A stretch of DNA of 64,000 nt, taken from assembly GCF_943913955.1 (NCBI RefSeq), contig NZ_CALUAE010000016.1, positions 1 through 64,000 of the forward strand. Direction: 5' to 3'. This document shows, piece by piece, positions 1 through 10,000 of this stretch; position 1 is the first letter of the stretch, and every line of letters starts with the position of its first letter. The notes beneath the pieces were generated by a model. The model did not search any database, was not told the origin of the DNA, and worked only from the letters and a program-made list of their open reading frames with translations. The position numbers and the translations under genes were made by a program. The DNA comes from Mycolicibacterium bacteremicum (GTDB lineage: Bacteria; Actinomycetota; Actinomycetes; Mycobacteriales; Mycobacteriaceae).

Positions 1-1221
1 TCGCGGCAGCCGACGAATTCGGTGAGTGCGCGTGAGGGGTGGTAGCCGTGTTCGGCGCCCAGCTTGGTTGCGTCGGTGACGGGCCGGATCGTGGCGCAGG
101 GCAGTAGGTCGTGGAGTTGGTCGGCGGTGATGGGTCCGTAGCCGGGGATCAGCGCTGGGCGCGGGGACGTCGGGGCAGGCCGGGCCGGGTTCGGCGGGCC
201 GGCCGCATCCTCCTGGAAGGCAACGGCTTCCGCTGGCGGCGCGGCCGAGGCGGCAGGCGCCGGTTCACCCCCTTGGACGGGCGTGATCGGGTCGCGTTCG
301 ACCACTTCCACTTCCACTTCCGCTTCCGCCTCCACGGGCGCGGCCGGCTGCGTGGGTGCGGCGGATTCTTCGGCTGGGCCACGACTCTCGAAAGTCGTGG
401 CGTTTCCCTCGGCGGCGGGTGCATCGGTTGGTGTGGCGGCGTCGAGGCTGTCCTGGCCGGCGATCACGTGGATCACGTACTGGCCGGTGGGCACCTGGTT
501 GCCGGTGGCCGGGCAATCCTCGCGCCCGCACAGGCAGGCCATGCTGCCGACTGTGAGGGCATCCACGGCGTCGGCGCGGCGTTGGGCGTGGGTGCGCGGG
601 TCGTGTGGGCATACGGTGCGCGCCAGGGCATCCAGTTGCTGGTCGAGCACCGCGCCTTTGCCGGCATCGAGCAGGCCGTAGACCTCGGCCGTTGCCGACC
701 GGGTCGATGCTCAGGTGGCGGCGCCGGCGGGCGTTGCGGGCGCGGCGCACCGCTTCGGGGTCGACGTCGATGATCATCCAGTCGATCAGATCGGCGATCC
801 GTTCATCGGACAGCGTGTTCCAGGCCGGGGTCTTGCCGACAAGTTGGGTGTCGATGACGGCGATGATGTCGGGATCGACGATCAGTGCGGTGCGGGTCAG
901 GATGAGCCGCAGCACCCGCAGATCCACGGTGCCGGTGGCGAACACCTCGGCGAAGGCGGGCAGCCGGGTGAGCAGGTCGCGGCCCTGGGTGATCAGCGTG
1001 CAGGCCCGGCCGCGGCTGATACCCAGCTCCGCACCCAGCTCCGCAGCCGCCAGTTCCCAGTCATCGACAATCAGATCCTCAAACGCGTGGCCGAGCTGGG
1101 CCATTCGGGCCAGGGCGAACCGTCCGGCGGCCAACACCTTGGCGGCCATCGCGCGGCGTTCGGTGCGCAGCTGCTCGCGCGCGGCATCGAGGTGGCTCCC
1201 CACATCTCGACTATCGAACAT
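1..1221 (-). pseudogene. 13E12/DUF222 repeat family protein, frameshifted and cut by window edge
   Basis: The N-terminal part (1221 down to about 700) reads as a DUF222 domain of the mycobacterial 13E12 repeat family, starting MFDSRDVGSHLDAAREQL. Near position 700-705 the homology jumps frame: the current frame becomes arginine-rich nonsense, while the neighbouring frame continues with AEVYGLLDAGKGAVLDQQLDALA, then a long acidic/Ala-Pro linker and a tail ending ALTEFVGCR at the window edge, where family members normally enter an HNH nuclease domain. A single-base indel is therefore implied; it could be a real decayed copy or a sequencing error. An ATG 30 bases further upstream (1251) is also possible. 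Members are multicopy in mycobacteria and their function is unproven; the HNH part suggests DNA cleavage. Confidence 0.8.
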
Positions 1222-1344
1222 ATGTGCGATTATGCCACCGGCCACCGACATTGATTCTGATAACGCGGACCAGTCGACGATGAGAACGTGACGGTGGGGT
1301 TCGGGCCGTCGGGACCTCCCGTCGACCGGAACCCCACCGGTCCG

Positions 1345-1812
1345 TCACCCGTCCACCGGCCCTCGAACGCCCAGGACCGGCTGCCGCGGCCCGCCACGAT
1401 TGAATTCCGGGCACCACGGCGAGTGGTCGGCATCATCACGCCAGACGATCTGCAGGGCGCGGATCGGACCCCGGTGATAGGCCACCGCCCACCCCATGTG
1501 CACGTCGGGTGCGGCCACCTCGACGAACTCGGCCGCCGAGTCATCGCCGAACGTCATGGTGTCGCCGGGCGCGGGTTCGACCTCGTGCACCATGTAGTGC
1601 GCCGTCGTGTTCAACAACAGCAAGGACCGTTCCGGAGGCAACCCGGTGATGAGGAGTTCGGGCAGGCCCGCATCGCTCAGGCCGATGGTGTAGGCGAACG
1701 GCGGATCCGTCTCGACGTACTGCACCGCCCAGCCGTTCCTGGTCACCTTGCCGTGCAGGAGTTCCAGATAGTCGGCCCGGGTCGCCCCGGGATGATCGCA
1801 TTGCCAGCACAT
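1345..1812 (-). CDS. DUF4262 domain protein
   Basis: A 155-residue protein starting MCWQCDHPG, with the body PPFAYTIGLSDAGLPELLITG that is characteristic of DUF4262. The start at 1812 was chosen because a GGAAGGGG ribosome-binding site lies just upstream and the CxxC-containing N terminus is where the family begins; a longer reading in the same frame to 2619 only shadows the opposite gene. DUF4262 proteins have no established biochemical role. It is divergent from the FAD oxidoreductase at 1888, with about 75 bp between them that must hold both promoters. Confidence 0.75.
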   Translation of the reverse strand: MCWQCDHPGATRADYLELLHGKVTRNGWAVQYVETDPPFAYTIGLSDAGLPELLITGLPPERSLLLLNTTAHYMVHEVEPAPGDTMTFGDDSAAEFVEVAAPDVHMGWAVAYHRGPIRALQIVWRDDADHSPWCPEFNRGGPRQPVLGVRGPVDG

Positions 1813-1887
1813 GGTGTGCCCCTTCCGTGAGTACTTGGGTCCACCATCCGCCGGCCCACCGACAACACCGGCTGACAGAATCGAAGG

Positions 1888-3258
1888 GTGTCCACACGCA
1901 ACGGTTGGGTCTCGCACTGGTTCGACACCCTGCCGACGCCGCGTCCGCGACTGCCCGGCGATCGGGACGCAGATGTCTGCATCGTCGGCGCCGGCTACAC
2001 CGGCCTGTGGACCGCCTATCACCTCAAGAAGGCGGACCCGGGCCTGCGCGTCACCGTGCTGGAGGCCCGGTTCGCCGGCTACGGCGCGTCCGGACGCAAC
2101 GGTGGCTGGCTGTCCGGACTGGTCCCGGGCGACCGTAACCGGATGGCGAAAGCGCATGGGCGCGAACGGGTTGTGGCCTGGCAGCGCGCCCTCAACGACG
2201 CCATCGACGAGGTCATCGCGGTGGCGGCCGCCGAGGGGATCGAGGCGGGCATCGTCAAGGGCGGCAATCTGGAGATCGCTCGCAACCCTGCCCAGGCGGC
2301 CCGGTTGGCGGCCGTCGTCGCCGAGGAGCGCCGGTGGGGCAACGTCGTCACCGAACTGACCGATCGACAAGCTGCGCAACGGATCACGTTCGACCGCGTG
2401 TCTGCGGCCTACCACACACCGCATTGCGCCCGCGTCCAACCCGCGGCACTGGTGCGTGGTCTGGCCGACGCCGTCGAACGCCTCGGCGTCACGGTCTACG
2501 AGCGATCGCCGGTCATCGAGATCGCCCAGGGCCGTGCCGTCACCGTCACCGGGACCGTGCGGGCACCCGTCGTGCTGCGAGCCACCGAGGGATTCACCTC
2601 GGCACTGCCGGGTCTGCACCGGCGCTGGCTACCGATGAACAGTTCGATGATCGCCACCGACCCGATCCCGACCGCCATCTGGGATGAGATCGGTTGGCAG
2701 GAAAGAGAACTCGTCGGCGACACCGCGCACGGATTCTTCTACGCCCAGCGCACCGTCGATGACCGTATCGCCATCGGCGGTCGCAGCGTGCCATACCGCT
2801 TCGGGTCGCGCACCGATCTGGACGGGCGGGTGCCCGCCCGCACCATCCGGTCCCTGACCGCGGTGCTGCATTCCCTGCTGCCGCAGGTGCGCGACGTGCC
2901 GATCGCGCACGGATGGTGCGGTGTGCTGGCGGTGCCGCGGGACTGGGAAGCCGGTGTGGCGCTGGACCGTACGACGGGATTGGGCTGGGCGGGCGGCTAC
3001 GTCGGGCACGGGGTGACGGCGGCCAACCTGGCCGGCCACACCCTGGCCGATCTCGTCGCCGGACGGCGCACCGAGCGCACCGAGCTGCCCTGGGTGGGCC
3101 ATCGGTCGCGGAACTGGGAGCCCGAGCCGCTGCGGTGGCTGGGTGTGCGCGGCCTCTATCTGGCCTACCGGCTGGCGGATCGGCACGAGGAGCGCAGCGG
3201 ATCGCCCAGAACCTCGCCGATCGCGCGGGCGGCGGATCTGATCACCCGCAAGCCCTAG
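1888..3258 (+). CDS. FAD-dependent oxidoreductase, DAO / gamma-glutamylputrescine oxidase type
   Basis: A 456-residue flavoprotein. Residues about 30-60 carry the dinucleotide-binding fold (VCIVGAGYTGLWTAYHL followed by VLEA), and GASGRNGGWLSG just after it is the conserved FAD-contacting segment of D-amino-acid-oxidase-type enzymes such as PuuB. The C-terminal GLGWAGGYVGHGVTAANLAG is the second FAD motif. Such enzymes oxidise an amine or amino acid with release of an aldehyde or keto acid, ammonia and peroxide; the substrate here cannot be read from sequence. The GTG start at 1888 follows a short GAAGG. Its stop overlaps the stop of the convergent SRPBCC gene by four bases. Confidence 0.85.
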   Translation: MSTRNGWVSHWFDTLPTPRPRLPGDRDADVCIVGAGYTGLWTAYHLKKADPGLRVTVLEARFAGYGASGRNGGWLSGLVPGDRNRMAKAHGRERVVAWQRALNDAIDEVIAVAAAEGIEAGIVKGGNLEIARNPAQAARLAAVVAEERRWGNVVTELTDRQAAQRITFDRVSAAYHTPHCARVQPAALVRGLADAVERLGVTVYERSPVIEIAQGRAVTVTGTVRAPVVLRATEGFTSALPGLHRRWLPMNSSMIATDPIPTAIWDEIGWQERELVGDTAHGFFYAQRTVDDRIAIGGRSVPYRFGSRTDLDGRVPARTIRSLTAVLHSLLPQVRDVPIAHGWCGVLAVPRDWEAGVALDRTTGLGWAGGYVGHGVTAANLAGHTLADLVAGRRTERTELPWVGHRSRNWEPEPLRWLGVRGLYLAYRLADRHEERSGSPRTSPIARAADLITRKP

Positions 3259-3710
3259 GCTTCGGCGCGCTCCTTGAGACGCTGCAGGGTCAGCCGGATG
3301 TGCTCGGCGTTGGCGGTGTCGCGGTCGCTGACCCCGGTGGCCAGACCGGCGACCTTCTTGAACCACCCGGCCCGGCGGTCCCACGTCGACTCGGTGACGG
3401 TGCAACCGCCTTCGGCGGGAACGATGTCATAACGCCAGTGCGCCACCGGGAACACCGCCGACTTCACGTCGAAGGCGAACGCCCGGCCCGGCTCGGCCGT
3501 GGTGACGGTGCAAGTGGTGCTCCACGACTTCGACCCGTTGCGGTTCTGCCCCTTGAACACCGCCCCGGGCGCGGCTGCCGACCCCTTGGTCCACGACATG
3601 GCGTGCGCCTCCTCGGCCAGCGACGCCAACGTGGGCAGATCGGTGATCAGCGCGTACACCGCGGCGGGTTCGGCGGCGATGGTCACGGACGCGTGTACCG
3701 GTGCAGTCAT
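3255..3710 (-). CDS. SRPBCC family protein (polyketide cyclase/START-like)
   Basis: A 151-residue protein with the START-like pattern: beta strand HASVTIAAEPAAVYALITDLPTLASL at the N terminus, a central TWDRRAGWFKK segment and a long C-terminal amphipathic helix ending RLTLQRLKERAEA. These helix-grip folds bind small hydrophobic ligands and the family is abundant in mycobacteria; no ligand is predictable. ATG start at 3710. The gene is convergent with the FAD oxidase and shares a CTAG with it at the two stop codons. It is divergent from the DUF427 gene. Confidence 0.8.
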   Translation of the reverse strand: MTAPVHASVTIAAEPAAVYALITDLPTLASLAEEAHAMSWTKGSAAAPGAVFKGQNRNGSKSWSTTCTVTTAEPGRAFAFDVKSAVFPVAHWRYDIVPAEGGCTVTESTWDRRAGWFKKVAGLATGVSDRDTANAEHIRLTLQRLKERAEA

Positions 3711-3774
3711 GCGCCGATGGTATCCAGTCCGAGGTGACGGGAATCACCACCGGCCCGAGTTCGTTGACAGCGCT

Positions 3775-4134
3775 ATGACAGAGCGGCAGCCGCGGCAGCC
3801 CAGTGCCGACCACCCGATCACCATCACCCCGACCGGACGGCGGGTGACCGTGACCGTCGGCGGTGCGACCGTCGCCCGCACCGACGATGCGCTGACGCTG
3901 CAGGAGGCCAGCTATCCGCCCGTGCAGTACATCCCGCTGGCCGACGTGGATCCCGCGGTGCTCTCGGCCAGCGCGACGACCACCTACTGCCCGTACAAGG
4001 GTGACGCGACGTACTACGACGTCAACGACGTGGCCGATGTCATCTGGACCTACCGGCAGCCCTATCCGGCGGTTGCGGAGATCGCCGGCCGGGTCGCCTT
4101 CTACCCGGACAAGGCGCGGATCGAACTGGCCTAG
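3775..4134 (+). CDS. DUF427 domain protein
   Basis: A 119-residue protein (ATG at 3775, MTERQPRQPSADHPITI) with the family hallmarks: TVGGATVARTDDALTLQEASYPPVQYIP, then TYCPYKGDATYYDV and a final WTYRQPYPAVAEIAGRVAFYPDK. DUF427 is a small beta-tent fold protein common in actinobacteria and proteobacteria with no settled function. The frame is open upstream to 3499, but that extension lies antisense to the SRPBCC gene and does not look like protein. The glycosylase gene begins 9 bases after its stop, so the two are probably cotranscribed. Confidence 0.85.
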   Translation: MTERQPRQPSADHPITITPTGRRVTVTVGGATVARTDDALTLQEASYPPVQYIPLADVDPAVLSASATTTYCPYKGDATYYDVNDVADVIWTYRQPYPAVAEIAGRVAFYPDKARIELA

Positions 4135-4143
4135 ATTGGTGGC

Positions 4144-5040
4144 GTGCCGTCCGCCACGCTGACCTTCGGGGCGCCCGTCAGCCCCGGTCTGACGCTGGCC
4201 CCGTTGCGCCGCGGCAGCGGTGACCCGTGCTTCCAGATCATCGGCACCGACACCTGGCGGACCTCGCTGATGCGCACCGGTCCGGTGACCGCCCGGATCA
4301 CCAAGACCGCGATCGACACCGTGGAATGCGAGGCGTGGGGAAGCGGTGCCGCCGAGTTCCTCGACGGACTGCCCGCGCTGCTCGGCCACGATGACGACGC
4401 CGCGGATTTCGACCCGTCCGAACCGACGATCGCGCAGGCGCACCGGCGCGTGCCGCACCTGCGTCTGGGCCGCACCGGCCGGGTACTGGAGGCCTTGATC
4501 CCGGCCGTCATCGAGCAGCGTGTCTACGGCAAGGACGCGTTCCGGGCCTGGCGCATCCTCACCACGAAGTTCGGCCAACCGGCCCCGGGGCCCGCGCCGG
4601 CCGATATGCGGGTACCGCCGAGCGCCGAGGTCTGGCGGCGTATTCCGTCCTGGGAGTTCCACCTGGCCAACGTGGATCCGGGGCGGGCCCGCACGGTGGT
4701 CGGATGCGCCCAGCGCGCGGACGCCCTGGAGCGGTTGACCGCCGAGAACGCGGTGCGAGGGTTGAGATCCCTACCGGGCGTGGGCGAGTGGACCGCCGCG
4801 GAGACCGTGCAGCGGGCGTTCGGTGATCCGGACGAACTGTCGGTGGGTGATTTCCACCTGGCCAAGACGGTCGGGCTGAGCCTGCTCGGTGTGCCGATCG
4901 ACGATGCGGCGATGGTCGAGTTGCTGGCCCCGCTGCGCCCGCACCGCCACCGCGCGGTCCGGTTGCTCTATGCCAGTGGGCTGGCCGTGAATCCGCGTCG
5001 CGCGCCCAGGCAAGCCATTCCTAACCTGCGCGCGCTCTGA
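4144..5040 (+). CDS. DNA-3-methyladenine glycosylase II family (AlkA-like, HhH-GPD)
   Basis: A 298-residue protein with a GTG start. Residues about 200-240 hold the helix-hairpin-helix GLRSLPGVGEWTAAETV followed by the GPD loop with LSVGDFHLAKTVG, whose Asp is the position of the catalytic aspartate of AlkA/OGG-type glycosylases. An N-terminal beta domain precedes it, as in AlkA. The enzyme would excise alkylated purines in base-excision repair. Length fits stand-alone AlkA without an Ada methyl-transfer domain. It sits tightly after the DUF427 gene and before dps, giving a small stress/repair neighbourhood. Confidence 0.85.
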   Translation: MPSATLTFGAPVSPGLTLAPLRRGSGDPCFQIIGTDTWRTSLMRTGPVTARITKTAIDTVECEAWGSGAAEFLDGLPALLGHDDDAADFDPSEPTIAQAHRRVPHLRLGRTGRVLEALIPAVIEQRVYGKDAFRAWRILTTKFGQPAPGPAPADMRVPPSAEVWRRIPSWEFHLANVDPGRARTVVGCAQRADALERLTAENAVRGLRSLPGVGEWTAAETVQRAFGDPDELSVGDFHLAKTVGLSLLGVPIDDAAMVELLAPLRPHRHRAVRLLYASGLAVNPRRAPRQAIPNLRAL

Positions 5041-5132
5041 TCGACCGGTGATTACCGGATGGCACCGGTGGGTAAACGTCCCGAAGGCACGTCGATGCCG
5101 AAGACACCTTGACGTCACGCGAAGGAGCGACC

Positions 5133-5672
5133 ATGACCTCGTTCACCATCCCCGGACTGTCCGACAAGCAGGGCAGCGAGGTGGCCGAACTGCTGCAGAA
5201 GCAACTCAGCCGCTACAACGACCTGCACCTGACCCTCAAGCATGTGCACTGGAATGTGGTCGGGCCGAACTTCATCGGTGTGCACGAGATGATCGACCCG
5301 CAGGTCGACCTGGTCCGCGGGTACGCCGACGAGGTGGCCGAACGTATTGCGGCACTCGGTGCGTCGCCGCTGGGGACGCCGGGCGCCATCATCAACGACC
5401 GCACGTGGGACGACTACTCGGTGAACCGCGACAAGGTGCAGGCGCATCTGGCCGCGCTGGATCTGGTCTACACCGGGATCATCGAGGACACCCGCAAGAA
5501 TATCGAGCGGCTCGATGACATCGATCTGGTGTCCCAGGACCTGCTGATCGGTCACGCCGGTGAGCTGGAGAAGTTCCAGTGGTTCGTGCGCGCGCACCTG
5601 GAGAGCTCGGGTGGCACGCTGGTCCACGAGGGCGAATCCACCGAAAAGGGCGCCGCCGACCAGGCCCGATAG
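5133..5672 (+). CDS. dps: DNA-binding protein from starved cells (Dps), ferritin-like
   Basis: A 179-residue Dps. The ferroxidase centre is readable: His39 in KHVHW, His51 and Asp55 in GVHEMID, and Asp66/Glu70 in GYADEVAERIAALG, the same positions as in M. smegmatis Dps. The C-terminal tail (EGESTEKGAADQAR) matches the mobile tail that mycobacterial Dps uses for DNA binding. Dps dodecamers oxidise iron with peroxide, store it and compact DNA in starvation. The start at 5133 was chosen over an in-frame TTG at 5109 because GAAGGAG sits six bases upstream of this ATG. Confidence 0.93.
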   Translation: MTSFTIPGLSDKQGSEVAELLQKQLSRYNDLHLTLKHVHWNVVGPNFIGVHEMIDPQVDLVRGYADEVAERIAALGASPLGTPGAIINDRTWDDYSVNRDKVQAHLAALDLVYTGIIEDTRKNIERLDDIDLVSQDLLIGHAGELEKFQWFVRAHLESSGGTLVHEGESTEKGAADQAR

Positions 5673-5693
5673 CCTGCCCGCGGCCCTGCTCGG

Positions 5694-6506
5694 TCAGCGA
5701 CGGTACGCCGTCAGCCTGGCCGTCAGCGCCACCCGGCCGTCATCCCCGATGCCCTGAGCCTCGGCTACGCCGCTGCTACGTCCGACGTGCAGCGGCGTTG
5801 CCGTGTAATGGGCCCGGCCACCGCCGATCAGCCTGCGCAGGTAGTTGATCCGCAACGACGCGGTGTGCAGCGGATCCTGAGGCCGGCCGACGTTCAGGGC
5901 GGCGCTGGCGACCAGCTCCAGTCCGGCCGCGGCCACCCCACCGTGCACCGCGCCGAGGGTGTTGTTCACCGCGGCGTGCGCCAGCTGCCGCAGGACCACC
6001 GCGTCGCCGCCGGTCTCGGCGATCTCCACCGCCATCAGCTCGGCCAGCGCGGTCGGCAGCGGCTCGGCGGACTCGATCGGCTGCTCGAATGCGCCGGGCA
6101 CATGCACGGCGGCTTCGATATAGAAGGTGCGCACCGTGGCGAGTCCGATCTCCGTCCCGCCATGGGTCAGATCGCAGATCGACAGCGAGGTGGTGCCGGC
6201 CGCGCCCACGGCCCGGCTCGCGGCCAGCACCGGGGTGGCGGGGTCGGCGGCGAGGATCGCCTGGGCGTCGGGCGCGAACTCCATGGAGAGTTCACTGGAC
6301 ACCGTCCAGTGGCCCTCGGGACGCCGGGTGTGGTTGGCGAACCCGGCGATGTGGTCGACGAGGACCGCCAACGGAGCCAGGCTGGGTGCCCCGGTGAACG
6401 GGTTGCACAGCCCGGCGACGGGCATGGTCGCCGCGTGGTCGACGGGACCGTCGCCGACGTTGCGGATGCCGAAACGGCCGGGCGGAGTGGTCTGTGGATA
6501 GGACAT
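5694..6506 (-). CDS. PaaI-type double-hotdog thioesterase family protein
   Basis: A 270-residue protein starting MSYPQTTPPGRFG. The C-terminal half has hotdog-fold signatures (NTLGAVHGGVAAAGLELVAS and the strand LRINYLRRLIGG), and the N-terminal half repeats a similar layout with LAPLAVLVDHIAGFANH, so it looks like a fused pair of hotdog domains, as in acyl-CoA thioesterases. It probably hydrolyses an acyl-CoA. A longer in-frame start at 6617 exists but adds an uncharacteristic arginine-rich leader. It is convergent with dps. Confidence 0.7.
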   Translation of the reverse strand: MSYPQTTPPGRFGIRNVGDGPVDHAATMPVAGLCNPFTGAPSLAPLAVLVDHIAGFANHTRRPEGHWTVSSELSMEFAPDAQAILAADPATPVLAASRAVGAAGTTSLSICDLTHGGTEIGLATVRTFYIEAAVHVPGAFEQPIESAEPLPTALAELMAVEIAETGGDAVVLRQLAHAAVNNTLGAVHGGVAAAGLELVASAALNVGRPQDPLHTASLRINYLRRLIGGGRAHYTATPLHVGRSSGVAEAQGIGDDGRVALTARLTAYRR

Positions 6507-7002
6507 CACCGTCCAGCTTCGCCCCGGCCGCCTTGGGCGATACCTGCAGGGGGTATCTATCGTGGCCAAAAGGCCCATGTCTAAGAATCTGAGAAGTCTT
6601 TCAGCAAACTGCATCATGCCTAAAAAGGCAGCTCAGAGGCGCGATTCGCGGGCAGGGCAAAGGTGTGTGACCGAGGTCTCATTTTCGGCGAATGTCGGTC
6701 GCGACTGCCGGACACCGCGCATCATCGCCAAAGGTGTTCGGCGTCAACATTTCTCGGCTGCATCGCGGGCCGTCGGGCCGGCGCCGGGCAGCAGCGGCGG
6801 AACAGTCTAGTTAGGTCTGGCTAAGTTGGCATGCCTTGCGGTCTTTGTCATATCGTTTTGTCCACTTGTGGCGAGTGGGTGAACGCCGTCGTTCATTGCT
6901 GCACGAAGGCACCGCGATCGCCAGATCGGTGACCACCGGATGCCGCCGGCGTCAGCCGGCTGTCCATGAAGCCTCCAGCAGGCTTCGAGAGTTAAGGGTC
7001 AG
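6507..7002. other. Long intergenic region upstream of gltB
   Basis: No convincing gene is visible here. The only open frame (6562-6810, 82 codons) has no ribosome-binding site or protein-like composition. It contains an IdeR-box-like palindrome near 6811 and an AT-richer stretch around 6840-6865 (CTTTGTCATATCGTTTTG) that is the most likely promoter area for gltB, leaving a leader of roughly 140 bases. Confidence 0.5.
6811..6829. promoter_or_regulatory. IdeR-box-like site upstream of gltB
   Basis: TTAGGTCTGGCTAAGTTGG matches the IdeR/DtxR consensus TTAGGTTAGGCTAACCTAA at about 13 of 19 positions, with both central half-sites TTAGGT and GGCTAA intact. The site lies about 190 bases before gltB. 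It is weaker than the site before the DUF2470 gene and may be chance. Confidence 0.3.
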
Positions 7003-10000
7003 GTGATAATGGCGCCCCAGCAGGGTCTCTACCACCCCACATACGAGCACGACTCCTGCGGCGTGGCGATGGTGGCCGATATGCACGGCCGCCGCAGCCG
7101 CGACATCGTCGACAAGGCGATCACCGCGCTGTTGAACCTGGAGCACCGCGGGGCCGCCGGCGCCGAACCCAACACCGGTGACGGCGCGGGCATCCTGCTG
7201 CAGGTGCCCGATGCGTTTCTACGGGCCGTGGTGGCCGAGCAGGGCGACTTCGAACTTCCCGCCGAGGGCAGCTACGCCACCGGTATCGCCTTCCTGCCCC
7301 AGTCGGCCCGCGACGCCAACCTGGCGTGCGAAGCCGTCCAGAAGATCGTCGAGGCCGAGGGGCTGCAGCTGCTGGGCTGGCGCGATGTCCCGCACGACGA
7401 TTCCTCGCTGGGTGCCCTGGCCCGCGACGCGATGCCCACGCTGCGGCAGGTCTTCATCGCCGGCGCCTCGGGCATGGACCTGGAGCGGCGGGCCTATGTG
7501 ATCCGCAAGCGCGCCGAGCACGAGCTGGGCACCAAGGGCCCCGGCCAGGACGGCCCCGGCCGCGAAACCGTCTACTTCCCAAGTCTTTCTGGTCAGACCT
7601 TCGTCTACAAGGGCATGCTGACCACCCCGCAGCTGCGCGCCTTCTACCTGGACCTGCAGGACGAGCGGCTGACCAGCGCGCTGGGCATCGTGCACTCGCG
7701 CTTCTCGACGAACACCTTCCCGTCCTGGCCGCTGGCGCACCCGTTCCGTCGCGTCGCCCACAACGGTGAGATCAACACCGTCACCGGCAACGAGAACTGG
7801 ATGAAGGCCCGCGAGGCGCTCATCCACACCGATGTGTTCGGCTACCACAACGACCTGAACAAGATCTTCCCGGTCTGTACCCCGGGAGCCTCGGACACCG
7901 CCCGTTTCGACGAGGTGCTCGAGCTGCTGCACCTGGGTGGCCGCAGCATCGCGCACTCGGTGCTGATGATGATTCCCGAGGCCTGGGAGCGCAACACCGA
8001 GATGGACCCCGCGCTGCGGGCGTTCTACCAGTACCACGGGTCGCTGATGGAACCGTGGGACGGCCCGGCGTCGGTGTGCTTCACCGACGGCACCGTCATC
8101 GGCGCCGTGCTCGACCGCAACGGTCTGCGTCCGTCGCGCATCTGGGTGACCGAGGACGGCCTGGTCGTGATGGCATCCGAGGCGGGCGTGCTGGACCTCG
8201 ACCCGTCCACGGTGGTGCAGAAGATCCGGTTGCAGCCGGGCCGGATGTTCCTGGTCGACACCGCCCAGGGGCGCATCGTCTCCGACGAGGAGATCAAGTC
8301 GCAGCTGGCCGCCGAGCATCCCTACCAGGAATGGTTGGACGCCGGTCTGTTCCACGTCGACGATCTGCCGCCGGGCAAGTACGTCAAGATGCCGCACCAC
8401 CGGGTGGTGCTGCGTCAGCAGGCGTTCGGTTACACCTACGAGGAGCTGAACCTGCTGGTCGCGCCGATGGCGCGGACCGGCGCCGAGGCGTTGGGCTCGA
8501 TGGGCACCGACACTCCCATCGCGGTGCTGTCGCAGCGCCCGCGGATGCTCTACGACTACTTCCAGCAGCTCTTCGCCCAGGTCACCAACCCGCCGTTGGA
8601 CGCCATCCGCGAAGAGGTGGTGACCAGCCTGCAGGGCACCGTCGGCCCCGAGGGCGACCTGCTCAACCCGGACGAGAACTCCTGTCGCCAGATCGTGCTG
8701 CCGCAGCCGATCCTGCGCAACGCCGATCTGTCCAAGCTGGTCGATGTCGATCCCGACCATGAGATCCACGGCCGCAAGCACGGGATGCGGGCCGCCGTCG
8801 TCAGCTGCCTGTACCCGGTCGCCGACGGGGGTGCCGGCCTGCGCCGCGCGCTGGAGGACGTCCGCACCAAGGTCAGCCAGGCCATCCGCAACGGGGCCCG
8901 CATCATCGTGCTGTCCGACCGCGAATCCACCGAGTGGCTGGCCCCAATCCCGTCGCTGCTCTCGGTCGCCGCCGTGCACCACCATCTGGTCCGCGAGCGC
9001 ACCCGCACCCAGGTCGGGCTGGTCGTCGAATCCGGCGATGCCCGCGAGGTGCACCACATGGCCATGCTGTGTGGCTTCGGCGCCGCCGCCATCAACCCCT
9101 ACATGGCCTTCGAGTCGATCGACGACATGATCGACCGCGGTGTCATCACCGGCCTGTCCAGCGATGCGGCCAAGGCCAACTACGTCAAGGCCGCGGGCAA
9201 GGGCGTGCTGAAGGTGATGTCCAAGATGGGCATCTCCACGCTGGCCTCCTACACCGGTGCCCAGCTGTTCCAGGCGATCGGTGTCAACCAGCGGGTGCTC
9301 GACGAGTACTTCTCCGGATTGCACTGTCCGACAGGCGGTATCGATCTCGACGATATCGCCGCCGACGTCGCTGCCCGCCATGAGCTGGCCTACCTGGACC
9401 GCCCCGACGAGTGGGCGCACCGCGAGCTCGAGGTCGGCGGCGAGTACCAGTGGCGCCGCGAGGGTGAATACCACCTGTTCAACCCGGACACTGTCTTCAA
9501 GCTGCAGCACTCGACCCGCACCGGCCAGTACGAGGTCTTCAAGGAATACACCAAGCTGATCGACGACCAGAGTGAGCGGATGGCCTCGCTGCGCGGTCTG
9601 TTGAAGTTCAAAGATGGTGTCCGCGAACCGGTTCCGCTGGACGAGGTGGAGCCGGCCAGCGAGATCGTCAAGCGCTTCTCGACCGGCGCCATGAGCTACG
9701 GGTCCATCTCGGCCGAGGCGCACGAGACGCTGGCCATCGCGATGAACCGCCTGGGTGGGCGGTCCAACTCCGGTGAGGGCGGCGAGGACGTTGCGCGCTT
9801 CGAAGCCGATCCCAACGGGGACTGGCGGCGCAGTGCCATCAAGCAGGTGGCGTCCGGTCGCTTCGGTGTGACCAGCCACTACCTGACCAACTGCACCGAC
9901 ATCCAGATCAAGATGGCCCAGGGCGCCAAGCCCGGTGAGGGCGGCCAACTGCCGGGACACAAGGTGTACCCGTGGGTGGCCGAGGTGCGGCACTCGACGC

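Noticed and set aside
1345..2619. Long 424-codon reading of the DUF4262 gene
   Set aside because: The added N-terminal part is antisense to the FAD oxidase; the DUF4262 protein has its own start and ribosome-binding site at 1812.
6562..6810. 82-codon ORF in the gltB upstream region
   Set aside because: No ribosome-binding site and no protein-like pattern; it overlaps the probable regulatory region.
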